Source: JAKFFN01 sp036675025
GTDB taxonomy: Bacteria; Sumerlaeota; Sumerlaeia; Sumerlaeales; Sumerlaeaceae
Length of the DNA: 25,646 nucleotides
Direction of reading: 5' to 3'
NCBI GenBank assembly: GCA_036675025.1
Contig: JAKFFN010000402.1
Span: forward strand, 1-25,646
The notes beneath the pieces are model-generated. The model had not been told where the DNA came from. It did not search any database and saw only the letters and a list, made by a program, of their open reading frames with translations. The position numbers and the translations under genes were made by a program. Below are positions 1-7,471 of this stretch, piece after piece. Within the stretch, counting starts at the first letter, position 1, and every line of letters begins with the position of its first letter.

Positions 1-21
1 AGCTCACAACGGGTGCGCAAT

Positions 22-468
22 TTAATCCAGGTACTTAGGATCGTACTCCACGCCGGCGCGCTCAAGCATCCACTTGAGTTCCTCAATAAACGTCATCGTC
101 TTATGGTGTTCGGCCTGATTTCGGATGTAAGATTTAATGCCGGTCTGCTCGAATGGGCTTACGGTGAACGCGGCGTATCCTTCCTGCCATGCGAACGCAG
201 GAATGTTTATCTCGTTGTGAACCCATTTTGAACTGGAGCGTTTGAGATCGCGCACGAAATTCTTGATGGTGTGATGCTGGTTGAGTCGCACGAGGAGATG
301 AACATGATCATCTACACCGCCGATTTCATAAGCGACGCCGTCGAGTTTCGTAACAGTGCCGGACATGTAGGCGTGGAGGCGCGTAATCCAGGAAGAATGG
401 ATCTGCGGTATGCGGTGCTTTGTGCTAAAGACGATATGGTAGTATAGTGCGGTGTAGGTGGACGACAT
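22..468 (-). CDS. REP-associated Y1 transposase (RAYT, IS200/IS605-like TnpA)
   Basis: A 148-residue protein of the Y1 transposase family, whose members cut and rejoin single-stranded DNA at hairpins through a tyrosine. The HUH motif is visible as HVH at residues 55-57 (context GGVDDHVHLLVRL). The likely catalytic tyrosine is Tyr114 in IKSYIRNQAEHH, near the C-terminus as the family requires. The N-terminal YYHIVFSTKHR stretch is also typical. Length is normal for a stand-alone RAYT and I see no frameshift. There is no TnpB partner and no obvious IS end, and the sequence just upstream of its start holds TCC-loop hairpins, so I read it as a domesticated RAYT serving REP elements rather than an active IS. 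The start is the ATG at 466-468. Confidence 0.9.
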   Translation of the reverse strand: MSSTYTALYYHIVFSTKHRIPQIHSSWITRLHAYMSGTVTKLDGVAYEIGGVDDHVHLLVRLNQHHTIKNFVRDLKRSSSKWVHNEINIPAFAWQEGYAAFTVSPFEQTGIKSYIRNQAEHHKTMTFIEELKWMLERAGVEYDPKYLD

Positions 469-477
469 CAGTGTGCA

Positions 478-592
478 ACCCCTCCGGGGTAGGGGATCGT
501 GGGGGCGGTTTACCGGAGGTGGCGGAGCACCGGCCGCTGCCGCGTCCGGAGCTCCTGACCTCCGGCTATCGCTGTGTTTTCCCTCCGGGAAA
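478..592. repeat. REP-like hairpin cluster next to the RAYT
   Basis: Starting ten bases beyond the RAYT start codon there are three inverted repeats. ACCCC/GGGGT with loop TCC lies at 478-490. CCGGAGGT at 513-520 pairs with ACCTCCGG at 558-565 around a 37-base spacer. TTTCCC/GGGAAA, again with loop TCC, lies at 578-592. Two small stems with the same loop flanking a larger inverted repeat look like a REP doublet (BIME) of the kind RAYTs recognise. The inverted repeats are read directly; the link to the transposase is inferred from position and family knowledge. Confidence 0.7.
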
Positions 593-614
593 GGCCGTTG
601 GTGGAAGAAACGCG

Positions 615-900
615 GAACGGCGCTTTGCGGACTGGGGTGTGATGGTGATTGGCGCTTCGCGGGTTGGGGATATGGTGTGTATTGGAGGCCCGGGTGGGGG
701 CACCCGGGTTACCTGGTTGGGTGGTGGTGGTTGGCGCTTTGCAGGTTGGGAATGTGGTTTGGGTTTGGGATACTTTGTCGGCAGAATGCCAACGCTACTT
801 TGTTTTGGCGCTGCGCCGGTGGGGCAATGTGGTGTGTTTTGGAGGCCCGGGTGGGGGCACCCGGGTTACCTGGATGGGTGGCGGTGGACGGCGCTCTCTG
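615..900. repeat. G-rich degenerate repeat array with GGGG-loop hairpins
   Basis: The plus strand here is strongly G/T-rich and built from units anchored on GGCGCT (at about 619, 651, 733, 807 and 890). Two units carry a 44-base segment with a single mismatch, at 673-716 and 830-873. Each holds a perfect 8-bp stem CCCGGGTG/CACCCGGG around GGGG (689-708 and 846-865). The unit between them has the GGCGCTTTGC-type opening but no hairpin. Open frames crossing this stretch are low-complexity Gly/Trp translations in all three frames and I do not accept them as genes. It may be part of the same mobile or REP island, but that is inference. Confidence 0.7.
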
Positions 901-1021
901 ATGACGGCTATGGTTGTTGCCGGATAATGAATTGCGTGACCCCGCACCGGTAAATTTCCCTAGACTATGGACATGTTACCAGCCATCTGGTAATCAGTCC
1001 CTGGAGGATACCAAAAACCTA

Positions 1022-2098
1022 TTGAGCCAGACCCACGAACAGGTCATCGAGCTCTCACAGGATGAGATGCTGGACTTCACCCGGAAGAGCGACGAACGCC
1101 TTCGCGAAATCGAGTCCCAATTCGCCGTAAAGGTTATCCCTCGCGGCAATACAATTAAGGTGATAGGGGAGCCGGAGGAGGTCGGTAAAGCGGTTACGCT
1201 TATCCGCGACGTCGTCCAGTTCAGCCGTAAACAGGGCGGGCTCAACAGCCGCCAGATGCGCACGGCTATCCAGGGTATCCAGACAGAAGGCCGCAAGGAA
1301 ATGGAGCGCGTGTACGCTGATCGCGTGCAGGTGCCAAGCCGCAAGCGCAACATTACCCCGATGACGGCCACCCAGAAACGCTACCTGGACGCCATCCGCC
1401 GCAGCGATATCGTGTTTGGAATCGGCCCCGCCGGAACGGGCAAGACCTACCTTGCCATGGCCATGGCTATTAATGCCCTCATGGCCAACGAAGTCGGACG
1501 TATTGTGCTTGTCCGCCCCGCCGTGGAAGCCGGCGAGAAGCTGGGTTTTCTTCCTGGCGATATCATGGCAAAGTTTGATCCGTTTGTGCGCCCGCTGTAT
1601 GATGCGCTCCATGACATGATGGAGCCGGAACGCGTCCGCATGCTGCTGGAAAATAACGTGGTAGAAGTCGCTCCGCTGGCATTTATGCGTGGCCGAACCC
1701 TCAATAGCAGCTTTGTTATCCTGGACGAGGGACAGAACACAACGGTTGAGCAGATGAAGATGTTCCTGACCCGCCTGGGCTACGACAGTAAAGCTGTGAT
1801 CACGGGTGACATTACGCAGATCGACCTGCCCAGCAGCAAGGAAAGCGGCCTGGTCAACGTAAAGCGAATCCTCAGCGACGTGCAAGGCATCGAGTTCATT
1901 AACTTCGACCAGAAAGACGTGGTTCGCCATGAACTCGTCCAGAAGATCATCCGCGCCTACGAGATAGCCGAAGCCCGCGCCATGCAGGAAGAACTTCCGC
2001 TGGATGCTGCAGCAGAATCCCAGTGGCCGCAGGCACCTGAACTGGAGGCCGATGGATCAGCCGTTGAGTCGTCTGCGTCCGGTCCTGCCGGCGTCTGA
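1022..2098 (+). CDS. phoH: PhoH-like ATPase
   Basis: A PhoH-family P-loop ATPase, thought to be cytoplasmic and linked to RNA metabolism. The Walker A motif GPAGTGKT is encoded near 1425-1448 and the Walker B-type FVILDEGQN near 1712-1738, followed by the family hallmark QMKMFLTRLG and TGDITQIDLP. A KH-like N-terminal part (FTRKSDERLREIESQF) precedes the ATPase domain and the C-terminus is an acidic, Ala-rich tail. The frame is open back to a TTG at 914, but those extra residues look non-conserved. GGAGG at 1003-1007 lies 14 bases before the TTG at 1022, and the first in-frame ATG is at 1067, so the start is uncertain. pgpH follows 88 bases downstream, a pairing common in bacteria where ybeY usually comes next; ybeY is absent here. 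Confidence 0.88.
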   Translation: MSQTHEQVIELSQDEMLDFTRKSDERLREIESQFAVKVIPRGNTIKVIGEPEEVGKAVTLIRDVVQFSRKQGGLNSRQMRTAIQGIQTEGRKEMERVYADRVQVPSRKRNITPMTATQKRYLDAIRRSDIVFGIGPAGTGKTYLAMAMAINALMANEVGRIVLVRPAVEAGEKLGFLPGDIMAKFDPFVRPLYDALHDMMEPERVRMLLENNVVEVAPLAFMRGRTLNSSFVILDEGQNTTVEQMKMFLTRLGYDSKAVITGDITQIDLPSSKESGLVNVKRILSDVQGIEFINFDQKDVVRHELVQKIIRAYEIAEARAMQEELPLDAAAESQWPQAPELEADGSAVESSASGPAGV

Positions 2099-2186
2099 AC
2101 ACTTAACTATTGATCCTGATTGCCATGTCAGCCTTGATCATCACCTATCGTAGCCACCGGCGCAATATTGCTGTGCCATTTATGCC

Positions 2187-4553
2187 ATGAACAAACCCCT
2201 TCGCAATAAGATCTTCGCACAGCTTCAATCTACGTCCAATGCGGCTCAGCAATCGGCCCGGAGCCTTTTGCACCAACAGCGGAGCCGCAGAGAGAAGGCG
2301 GCGGCCTGGGGCGCCATGGCGTTCGTGTTTCTCGTGCTCACAATTTGCGTGTCTCCAAACATTTTCCAGGGTTTTCTGACCGCTCCCGAAGGCGAAGCCT
2401 GGCCATACCCGACGGTCGTTACGCCGTACACCATCACCATGCCTGATGGTGAAGAGGCCGATTCTCAGCGGCGCCGGCTCCAGGCCAATCATGCCAAGGT
2501 TTTCTCTTATGACCGCAAGCTGGAGCAGGAGCTGATTGTCAATGCAAAGCAGGTTGTCCAGTATATCGGGTTAAATTCCACCACGGCAACACAGCCGGCT
2601 GTGGATGACGGCAGCCTGCGGGCAGATGTGCACAGGAGGTTTGGTGTAGACCTGCAGGAATCAACGCTCGCCACCCTGGCGGCGGCTTCGGAAACTTCCC
2701 GTACCTATACCGACCTTGAAACGATCTTGCATCACCTGCTTGAGGTGCGCGGCATCAGTGCTGACAAAAGCCTGCTGAACTCGGCAATGCGTAGTGACCG
2801 CGCACTGGTTTTAACCAATGATGACGAGCGGGTAACGTCGCAGGTCCTGCGCCAGGTTCTGGGGTATCCTGGCGAGACCTTCGATTATGTAGAATCCGCT
2901 TTCCTGCCGGCATATCAGCTTCCTGAACGGATCCAGGTTGCCTACGCGGAATTGCTCCGGCAACTGCTCAGGCCAAACATTGAGTTTGACCGTGAAGTAA
3001 CTGAAGACCGCTTGGCAGCGGCGCTTGCGGCAGTTAATCCGCGGCTGGTTATGAAACCCGGCACGGTAGTCGTGCAGCAGGGCGAACAGGTAACTTCGAT
3101 GATTTCCGAGGCGCTGCAGCAGCTCTCCAACCGCGAGCGGCAGAACAATTTTCTTCGCCTGCTGGGAGGCGCCATCGTAGTGGCCATGGCGATGGCCTTC
3201 ACGGGCATTTATGCAAAGCGATTTAACCGCGACCTGCAATTTAACTATCGCTCAGTGCTGATGGTGGCCCTGCCGGTAGTGTTCGCCGTTTCATTGGGAC
3301 GGGTCATCTTGAATCTCGGCGGCGGCTTGCTGCTGGGAGCTTTTGCGATGCCTGCCGGCATGGTGGGCATACTGACCGTTATGCTGTTTGACGAGCGCCT
3401 GGCGATTGTTCTCACCACCATGGCCTGCGGCCTGTTTGCGGTGGCGACGGGACTTGCGTTTCCCTACACGCTAATCGGCCTTGTGGGTGGATACACTGCC
3501 ATCCTCAGCCTGCGCAACCTGCAGGAGCGCCGGGAAGTTTTGATTACGGGCGTTTACATTGCGCTGGCCAACTGCCTGATGGCGCTGGCCGTCAGCCTTA
3601 TAATGAATCCCGGTCATCCGGATTTCGAGGCGGGTCTTATTGCAGCGGTCGTCAATGGACTGGTGTGCTATGTGCTCGCAGTGGGAGCCCTGCCGATATT
3701 TGAAAACATCTTCCAGGTGACGACTGATGTTCTGCTGCTGGAATTGACGAGCGGAAATCACCAGTTGCTGAAGCTTATGGAAGAAAAGGCGCCGGGTTCA
3801 TTCCATCACTCAATGAACGTGGCAAAAATTGCGGAAGCTGGTGCAGAGGCCGTTGGGGCTCATTATCTTCTTGTTCGTGCCGGCGCGTATTTCCACGATA
3901 TCGGCAAGATGATCAAGCCCGGGTATTTTACTGAAAACCAGTCGACCCCGGAGCAGAAGGCCATCCATTCTAAGTTGAGCCCGGCTATGAGCACCCTCAT
4001 CATTAAGAACCATGTGAAAGAGGGTGTGGAACTGGCGCGGGCTTATCGCCTGCCGGAAAAAGTGGTGTCGTTTATTCCCGAGCACCACGGGACCAGCCTG
4101 ATCAAGTTTTTCTATGTGCAGGCGCTGAAGAAGGCGGAGCAGGAAGGCTCTGACGAAATCATCAGCGAGGATGAGTATCGCTACCCGGGGCCGAAACCGC
4201 GGTCGGTGGAAACGGCCATCCTTATGCTGGCGGACTCGGTGGAGGCAATTGCGACGTCGCGATTTGCCGGCAAAACACCGGACGAGGTGGAGGTTCGCCG
4301 GGCGGTGCATGAGGCCGTGACGGAGAAATATGAGGACCGCCAGCTGACGAACAGCCCACTGACGTTTAAAGACCTGGAAGTGATTAAAGACGCTTTTGCG
4401 CGGGAACTGCAGAGCCGGTTCCACCAGAGGGTGAAATACCCCACGATGCCGGGCCGTGCGCCGGTTGCCACTGTGCGACAGGTGCCGGCGGCTAACGTGG
4501 AGCGCAAACCGGAAGCTGCGAAGCAGAGCGTAGCGGGGGAAGGTAGAACGTAG
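2187..4553 (+). CDS. pgpH: PgpH-type membrane HD phosphohydrolase (putative c-di-AMP phosphodiesterase)
   Basis: 788 residues with the full 7TMR-HD architecture. There is an N-terminal membrane segment at about 37-58, a large extracytoplasmic 7TMR-HDED domain to about 320, a cluster of about seven membrane helices (about 325-510) and a cytoplasmic HD domain. Metal ligands are visible as HHSMNVAKIAE (about 538), the HD pair in YFHDIGKM (about 568), IIKNH and PEHHGTSL. Characterised relatives such as Listeria PgpH hydrolyse c-di-AMP; the substrate here is inferred from the family. No Shine-Dalgarno site is evident before the ATG at 2187. The C-terminus is odd: after an Ala/Pro-rich tail the last codons and the TAG stop lie in a 7-bp tandem repeat, so the natural end may have been altered by that repeat. 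Confidence 0.92.
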   Translation: MNKPLRNKIFAQLQSTSNAAQQSARSLLHQQRSRREKAAAWGAMAFVFLVLTICVSPNIFQGFLTAPEGEAWPYPTVVTPYTITMPDGEEADSQRRRLQANHAKVFSYDRKLEQELIVNAKQVVQYIGLNSTTATQPAVDDGSLRADVHRRFGVDLQESTLATLAAASETSRTYTDLETILHHLLEVRGISADKSLLNSAMRSDRALVLTNDDERVTSQVLRQVLGYPGETFDYVESAFLPAYQLPERIQVAYAELLRQLLRPNIEFDREVTEDRLAAALAAVNPRLVMKPGTVVVQQGEQVTSMISEALQQLSNRERQNNFLRLLGGAIVVAMAMAFTGIYAKRFNRDLQFNYRSVLMVALPVVFAVSLGRVILNLGGGLLLGAFAMPAGMVGILTVMLFDERLAIVLTTMACGLFAVATGLAFPYTLIGLVGGYTAILSLRNLQERREVLITGVYIALANCLMALAVSLIMNPGHPDFEAGLIAAVVNGLVCYVLAVGALPIFENIFQVTTDVLLLELTSGNHQLLKLMEEKAPGSFHHSMNVAKIAEAGAEAVGAHYLLVRAGAYFHDIGKMIKPGYFTENQSTPEQKAIHSKLSPAMSTLIIKNHVKEGVELARAYRLPEKVVSFIPEHHGTSLIKFFYVQALKKAEQEGSDEIISEDEYRYPGPKPRSVETAILMLADSVEAIATSRFAGKTPDEVEVRRAVHEAVTEKYEDRQLTNSPLTFKDLEVIKDAFARELQSRFHQRVKYPTMPGRAPVATVRQVPAANVERKPEAAKQSVAGEGRT

Positions 4554-4612
4554 AACGTAGAATGGAGAAAGTAGAAAGCAGAAGGCAGAAGGCAGAAGGC
4601 AGAAGGCAGAAG
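4543..4612. repeat. Ten-unit 7-bp tandem repeat (VNTR-like)
   Basis: Ten consecutive heptamers of the form G-N-AGAA-N: GTAGAAC twice, GTAGAAT, GGAGAAA, GTAGAAA, then five identical GCAGAAG units (4578-4612). The array starts inside pgpH and provides its TAG stop. Seven is not a multiple of three, so changes in copy number would shift any frame across it. The short open frame that continues from it (ATG at 4562) encodes only RRQKAEG-type repeats and is probably not a gene. Confidence 0.9.
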
Positions 4613-4876
4613 GGAGTGTGTTTCGCTTCTGCAGCTTTGCCGTACGGGTTTGGGTCTCACGGTGACAGGCGAGACGCCTGCCCTACGGCGAAAAAGCCGG
4701 CGCTCCGGGGAATGGGTGCACGTAATATGGACAGGTTTGGAGTTTGGGCTGTGCGACGGGCGGGCGTGGTATTGTTGTATTGGCCTTGATAGCTTTACCC
4801 TTGCGCATTTAGTGTGAGATGGCACTTTCCTTGCCAACGTTCAGGCGCACGCCCCTGGTGCGTAAATTAACTGTTC
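4613..4876. other. Intergenic stretch with dispersed-repeat-like palindrome
   Basis: No convincing gene lies between the heptamer array and the next permease. It holds a perfect 6-bp inverted repeat CAGGCG/CGCCTG around AGA at 4666-4680, followed by CCCTACGGCG and GCCGGCGCTCC. From memory this resembles a short dispersed element found in several environmental phyla, but I cannot confirm that here. I see no clear promoter and no Shine-Dalgarno site before the ATG at 4877. Confidence 0.5.
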
Positions 4877-5875
4877 ATGACCCGATTTTCTAAAATAGCC
4901 ATTTATCTACTGCTGGGCGCGGTGGCGCTTCTGCTTTTCGTGCCGATGGTGTGGATGACGCTGGGGGCTTTTGCGCCGCAGTCGGAACTGCAGTCGCGGG
5001 TGCCGATGAGCGGCATGCTGGGCTCCCTGGACGCCCAGACCTTGACGTCGCCGGCAGAGATGAAGAGCTGGGCCGCCGCCTACCTCACCCTTGATAACTT
5101 CTATGAACCCACCCTGCGGGGCGGATTGTTTGACGTGACCGCGATCCCGCGCGAAGAGTTTGTAAATGCACCGGTGCACGGGTGGCTGCTCAAATGGCTT
5201 CCGCTTTCTGATCCCGCGGCGCTGATGCCCGGTGGCCGGCTGCTCCTTTGGTTCGAGAACACGTTCGTGACTGCGCTGATGGTCACGATCCTCAGCGTAC
5301 TCTTCAGTGCCATGGCCGGCTACGCTTTTGCCAAGTTCACATTTCCGGGGCGCAATGTGCTGTTCTGGCTGATTATTGCCACTATCATGATCCCCGGGCA
5401 GGTTACAATCATTCCGCTGTTCCTGCTAGTTACACGGGGGTTCGGCTGGCATGATAGCCTTTGGGCTATTGTGCTGCCGCAGGTGGCGGCGCCGGTGGGC
5501 ATTTTCCTTATGCGGCAATACATCCAGGGGTTGCCATCGGCGCTTGAAGAAGCCGCGCGGATTGATGGCTGTTCAGAGCCTGGAATCTTTACCCGGGTGA
5601 TTCTACCCCTGAGCAAACCGGTGCTGGCAGTGTGGGCCATCTTTACTTTCATCGGGGCCTGGAAAGCATTTCTGTGGCCGCTGGTGGTTACCAGTAACCA
5701 GAATCTCTACCTGCTGGAGGTTGGCCTGAAGACGCTGCAGTTTAGCGCCGGCCCGCGAAATGTAGGCGTAGTCATGGCCGCCGCCCTTCTTGCCAGTCTC
5801 CCCATGATTATGACGTTTTTTGCATTTCAGAAATATCTGACCAGAGGCCTAACCATAGGCGGCGTGAAAGGATAA
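4877..5875 (+). CDS. Orphan CUT1-type sugar ABC transporter permease (MalG-like)
   Basis: 332 residues, an inner-membrane permease of the MalG family. The N-terminal helix (IYLLLGAVALLLFVPMVWMT) is followed by a periplasmic loop of roughly 100 residues, longer than usual for MalG-like permeases, then five more helices. The EAA loop that contacts the ATPase is clear at about 223-247 (EEAARIDGCSEPGIFTRV, then LPLSKP). The C-terminal KYLTRGLTIGGVKG is typical. Its MalF-like partner, binding protein and ATPase are not beside it. The PASTA gene starts 63 bases downstream and could share its transcript. It may work with subunits encoded elsewhere; the substrate cannot be read from the sequence. Confidence 0.88.
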   Translation: MTRFSKIAIYLLLGAVALLLFVPMVWMTLGAFAPQSELQSRVPMSGMLGSLDAQTLTSPAEMKSWAAAYLTLDNFYEPTLRGGLFDVTAIPREEFVNAPVHGWLLKWLPLSDPAALMPGGRLLLWFENTFVTALMVTILSVLFSAMAGYAFAKFTFPGRNVLFWLIIATIMIPGQVTIIPLFLLVTRGFGWHDSLWAIVLPQVAAPVGIFLMRQYIQGLPSALEEAARIDGCSEPGIFTRVILPLSKPVLAVWAIFTFIGAWKAFLWPLVVTSNQNLYLLEVGLKTLQFSAGPRNVGVVMAAALLASLPMIMTFFAFQKYLTRGLTIGGVKG

Positions 5876-5938
5876 GGGTTTACCGACTGAGCGCAGAGGA
5901 AATCTGCTGTGGTCCGGCGGCAAACCAGAGGTATTTGG

Positions 5939-7447
5939 ATGGACGATAAAACGAAAAACACAGGCAAGCCTTTCGAGTCGGAGAGCCACTCGGCTTTTCC
6001 CCGGCGCGACAAGACCGCATCGTCAGGCGATAATACCGAAGTCTCGATACCGTCTCAGCCCCGCAGCTTTTCGCCGGTTCGCCCTCAGCGAAGTGCAGCG
6101 CCGCGCAAGCCGCTCAGCAGCGCACCGGCTGCGGGTGATAGCGCGGCGGCGCCGGCCGCTGCCGGAAAACCGGCAGACGCCGATAAACCGGCAAGTGGCA
6201 TTTCTAGTTTCAAGGTTTCTTCCTCTGCCAACACTGGCGAAAAGCCAACGTCGGGTCTTTCTGATACCCAGGTAAACCCGGCAGTTTCTGTGCCGCCGGT
6301 CAAGGCGACCACTTCGTCAATTTTGCCGGATAAAGGCAGCTCAAAAATCGAGACGAAGCCGGGAGCAGACGCCAAATCGACGAGCAGTTTTCCTGCCCGG
6401 GCGACCTCCGGCCCCACTGCTGCCAACGCGGCATCTGCCAAACTAAGCAAGGCCGCGGGCGACCCAGCCCAGACGGCGGCCTCTGAAGTACCTGCAGCCA
6501 CAGCGATAGCGGCCGGGGGCAGCGTGGCCACGCCGCCAAAGGGCACGGCATCGCATCCGCAAAGCAGCGGCGCCGGTGGCGATACTATTCGCCTGCGTGT
6601 GTCGCCGCGTACGCACGCCCGCGCGCTTAATACTTCGCCGGGCCGGGGCATCCGACGGCGGTTGCCTGACATCCGCCAGGGTCGTAGCGCCGCGGCGAGC
6701 AGCAATAACTACGGGCCGTTCTCCCTGCTTTTTGGATTCCTCTGGCTCATCTTTAAAATGGTTTTCTTTACCGCGCTTGTGCTGGGCCTTGGCGCGCTTA
6801 TCGGGTTCATGGTGATGACCGAATATATCAAGACGCCGGAAACCACAGTGCCTAACGTGAGCGGCATGAAGGTAGACGAAGCATTTGAAGTGCTTAGCGA
6901 CAAAAGCCTGGGCGTGATCAAGCTGCGTACGGAAAGCAGCGCACTTGTTGCACCGGGTGAGATTGTTTCGCAGCAGCCTCCGGCCGGCGCCAAAGCGAAA
7001 GAAAATACGGATGTTGGCGTGGTGATCAGCAGTGGCCGCTCGCAATTCGTAGTGCCCGACGTAGTGGGTGAGACGCGCGAAAACGCCGTTAACAAAATTC
7101 GCGGTGCGCGGCTTGAGGTGGGAAACATACTGCCTCTTGAAGATAACAGCGTGCCCGCAGGGAATGTGATTAGCCAGACGCCGAGCGGCAAGGAAGGCTT
7201 TGACGAGGCTGTAAAGGTCGACCTCATGATCAGCGCCGGACCTCCGGGTAAGTCGCTGAACATGCCTGACCTTACGGGCCTGACAGTGCTGGAAGCCAAG
7301 GCTGCGCTGCAGGCAGTGGGTATTGAGACGGTTATCACCGTGCCTGAAGATGCTGAACCGACGGCCAAGGTGAAAAGTCAGTCGCCGCTGGTCAGCAAGA
7401 CGGTGTTCCAGACAGACAAAGTTACTCTTAGCACCGAGAGTGAATAG
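5939..7447 (+). CDS. Bitopic PASTA-domain protein without kinase domain
   Basis: 502 residues from the ATG at 5939, which has AGAGG seven bases upstream; an in-frame GTG at 5909 is less likely. The first ~255 residues are low-complexity Ala/Pro/Ser/Lys sequence with no recognisable fold, ending in a basic stretch (RALNTSPGRGIRRRLPDIR). One membrane helix follows at about 260-292 (LLFGFLWLIFKMVFFTALVL). Three PASTA domains come next at about 302-366, 369-435 and 441-502, each opening VPNVSG, VPDVVG or MPDLTG. PASTA domains bind peptidoglycan or muropeptides in PknB-type kinases and in PBPs, but here neither a kinase nor a transpeptidase is present. I infer a cell-wall-sensing or scaffolding role. 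The hydrolase gene starts 24 bases downstream, suggesting one operon. Confidence 0.85.
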   Translation: MDDKTKNTGKPFESESHSAFPRRDKTASSGDNTEVSIPSQPRSFSPVRPQRSAAPRKPLSSAPAAGDSAAAPAAAGKPADADKPASGISSFKVSSSANTGEKPTSGLSDTQVNPAVSVPPVKATTSSILPDKGSSKIETKPGADAKSTSSFPARATSGPTAANAASAKLSKAAGDPAQTAASEVPAATAIAAGGSVATPPKGTASHPQSSGAGGDTIRLRVSPRTHARALNTSPGRGIRRRLPDIRQGRSAAASSNNYGPFSLLFGFLWLIFKMVFFTALVLGLGALIGFMVMTEYIKTPETTVPNVSGMKVDEAFEVLSDKSLGVIKLRTESSALVAPGEIVSQQPPAGAKAKENTDVGVVISSGRSQFVVPDVVGETRENAVNKIRGARLEVGNILPLEDNSVPAGNVISQTPSGKEGFDEAVKVDLMISAGPPGKSLNMPDLTGLTVLEAKAALQAVGIETVITVPEDAEPTAKVKSQSPLVSKTVFQTDKVTLSTESE

Positions 7448-7471
7448 AGGATAACGGGGGAAGAGTGATCC

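Noticed and set aside
447..953. Three overlapping plus-strand open frames rich in Gly and Trp
   Set aside because: They arise from the G-rich repeat array, are open in all three frames at once, and show no protein-like pattern.
1055..1930. Long minus-strand frame opposite phoH
   Set aside because: It lies wholly antisense to a clear PhoH gene and its translation is His/Ala-rich with no domain; a shadow of codon bias.
4562..4789. A 75-residue open frame starting MEKVESRRQKAEG
   Set aside because: Its start is the translated 7-bp tandem repeat and the rest crosses the palindrome; no ribosome site or family pattern.
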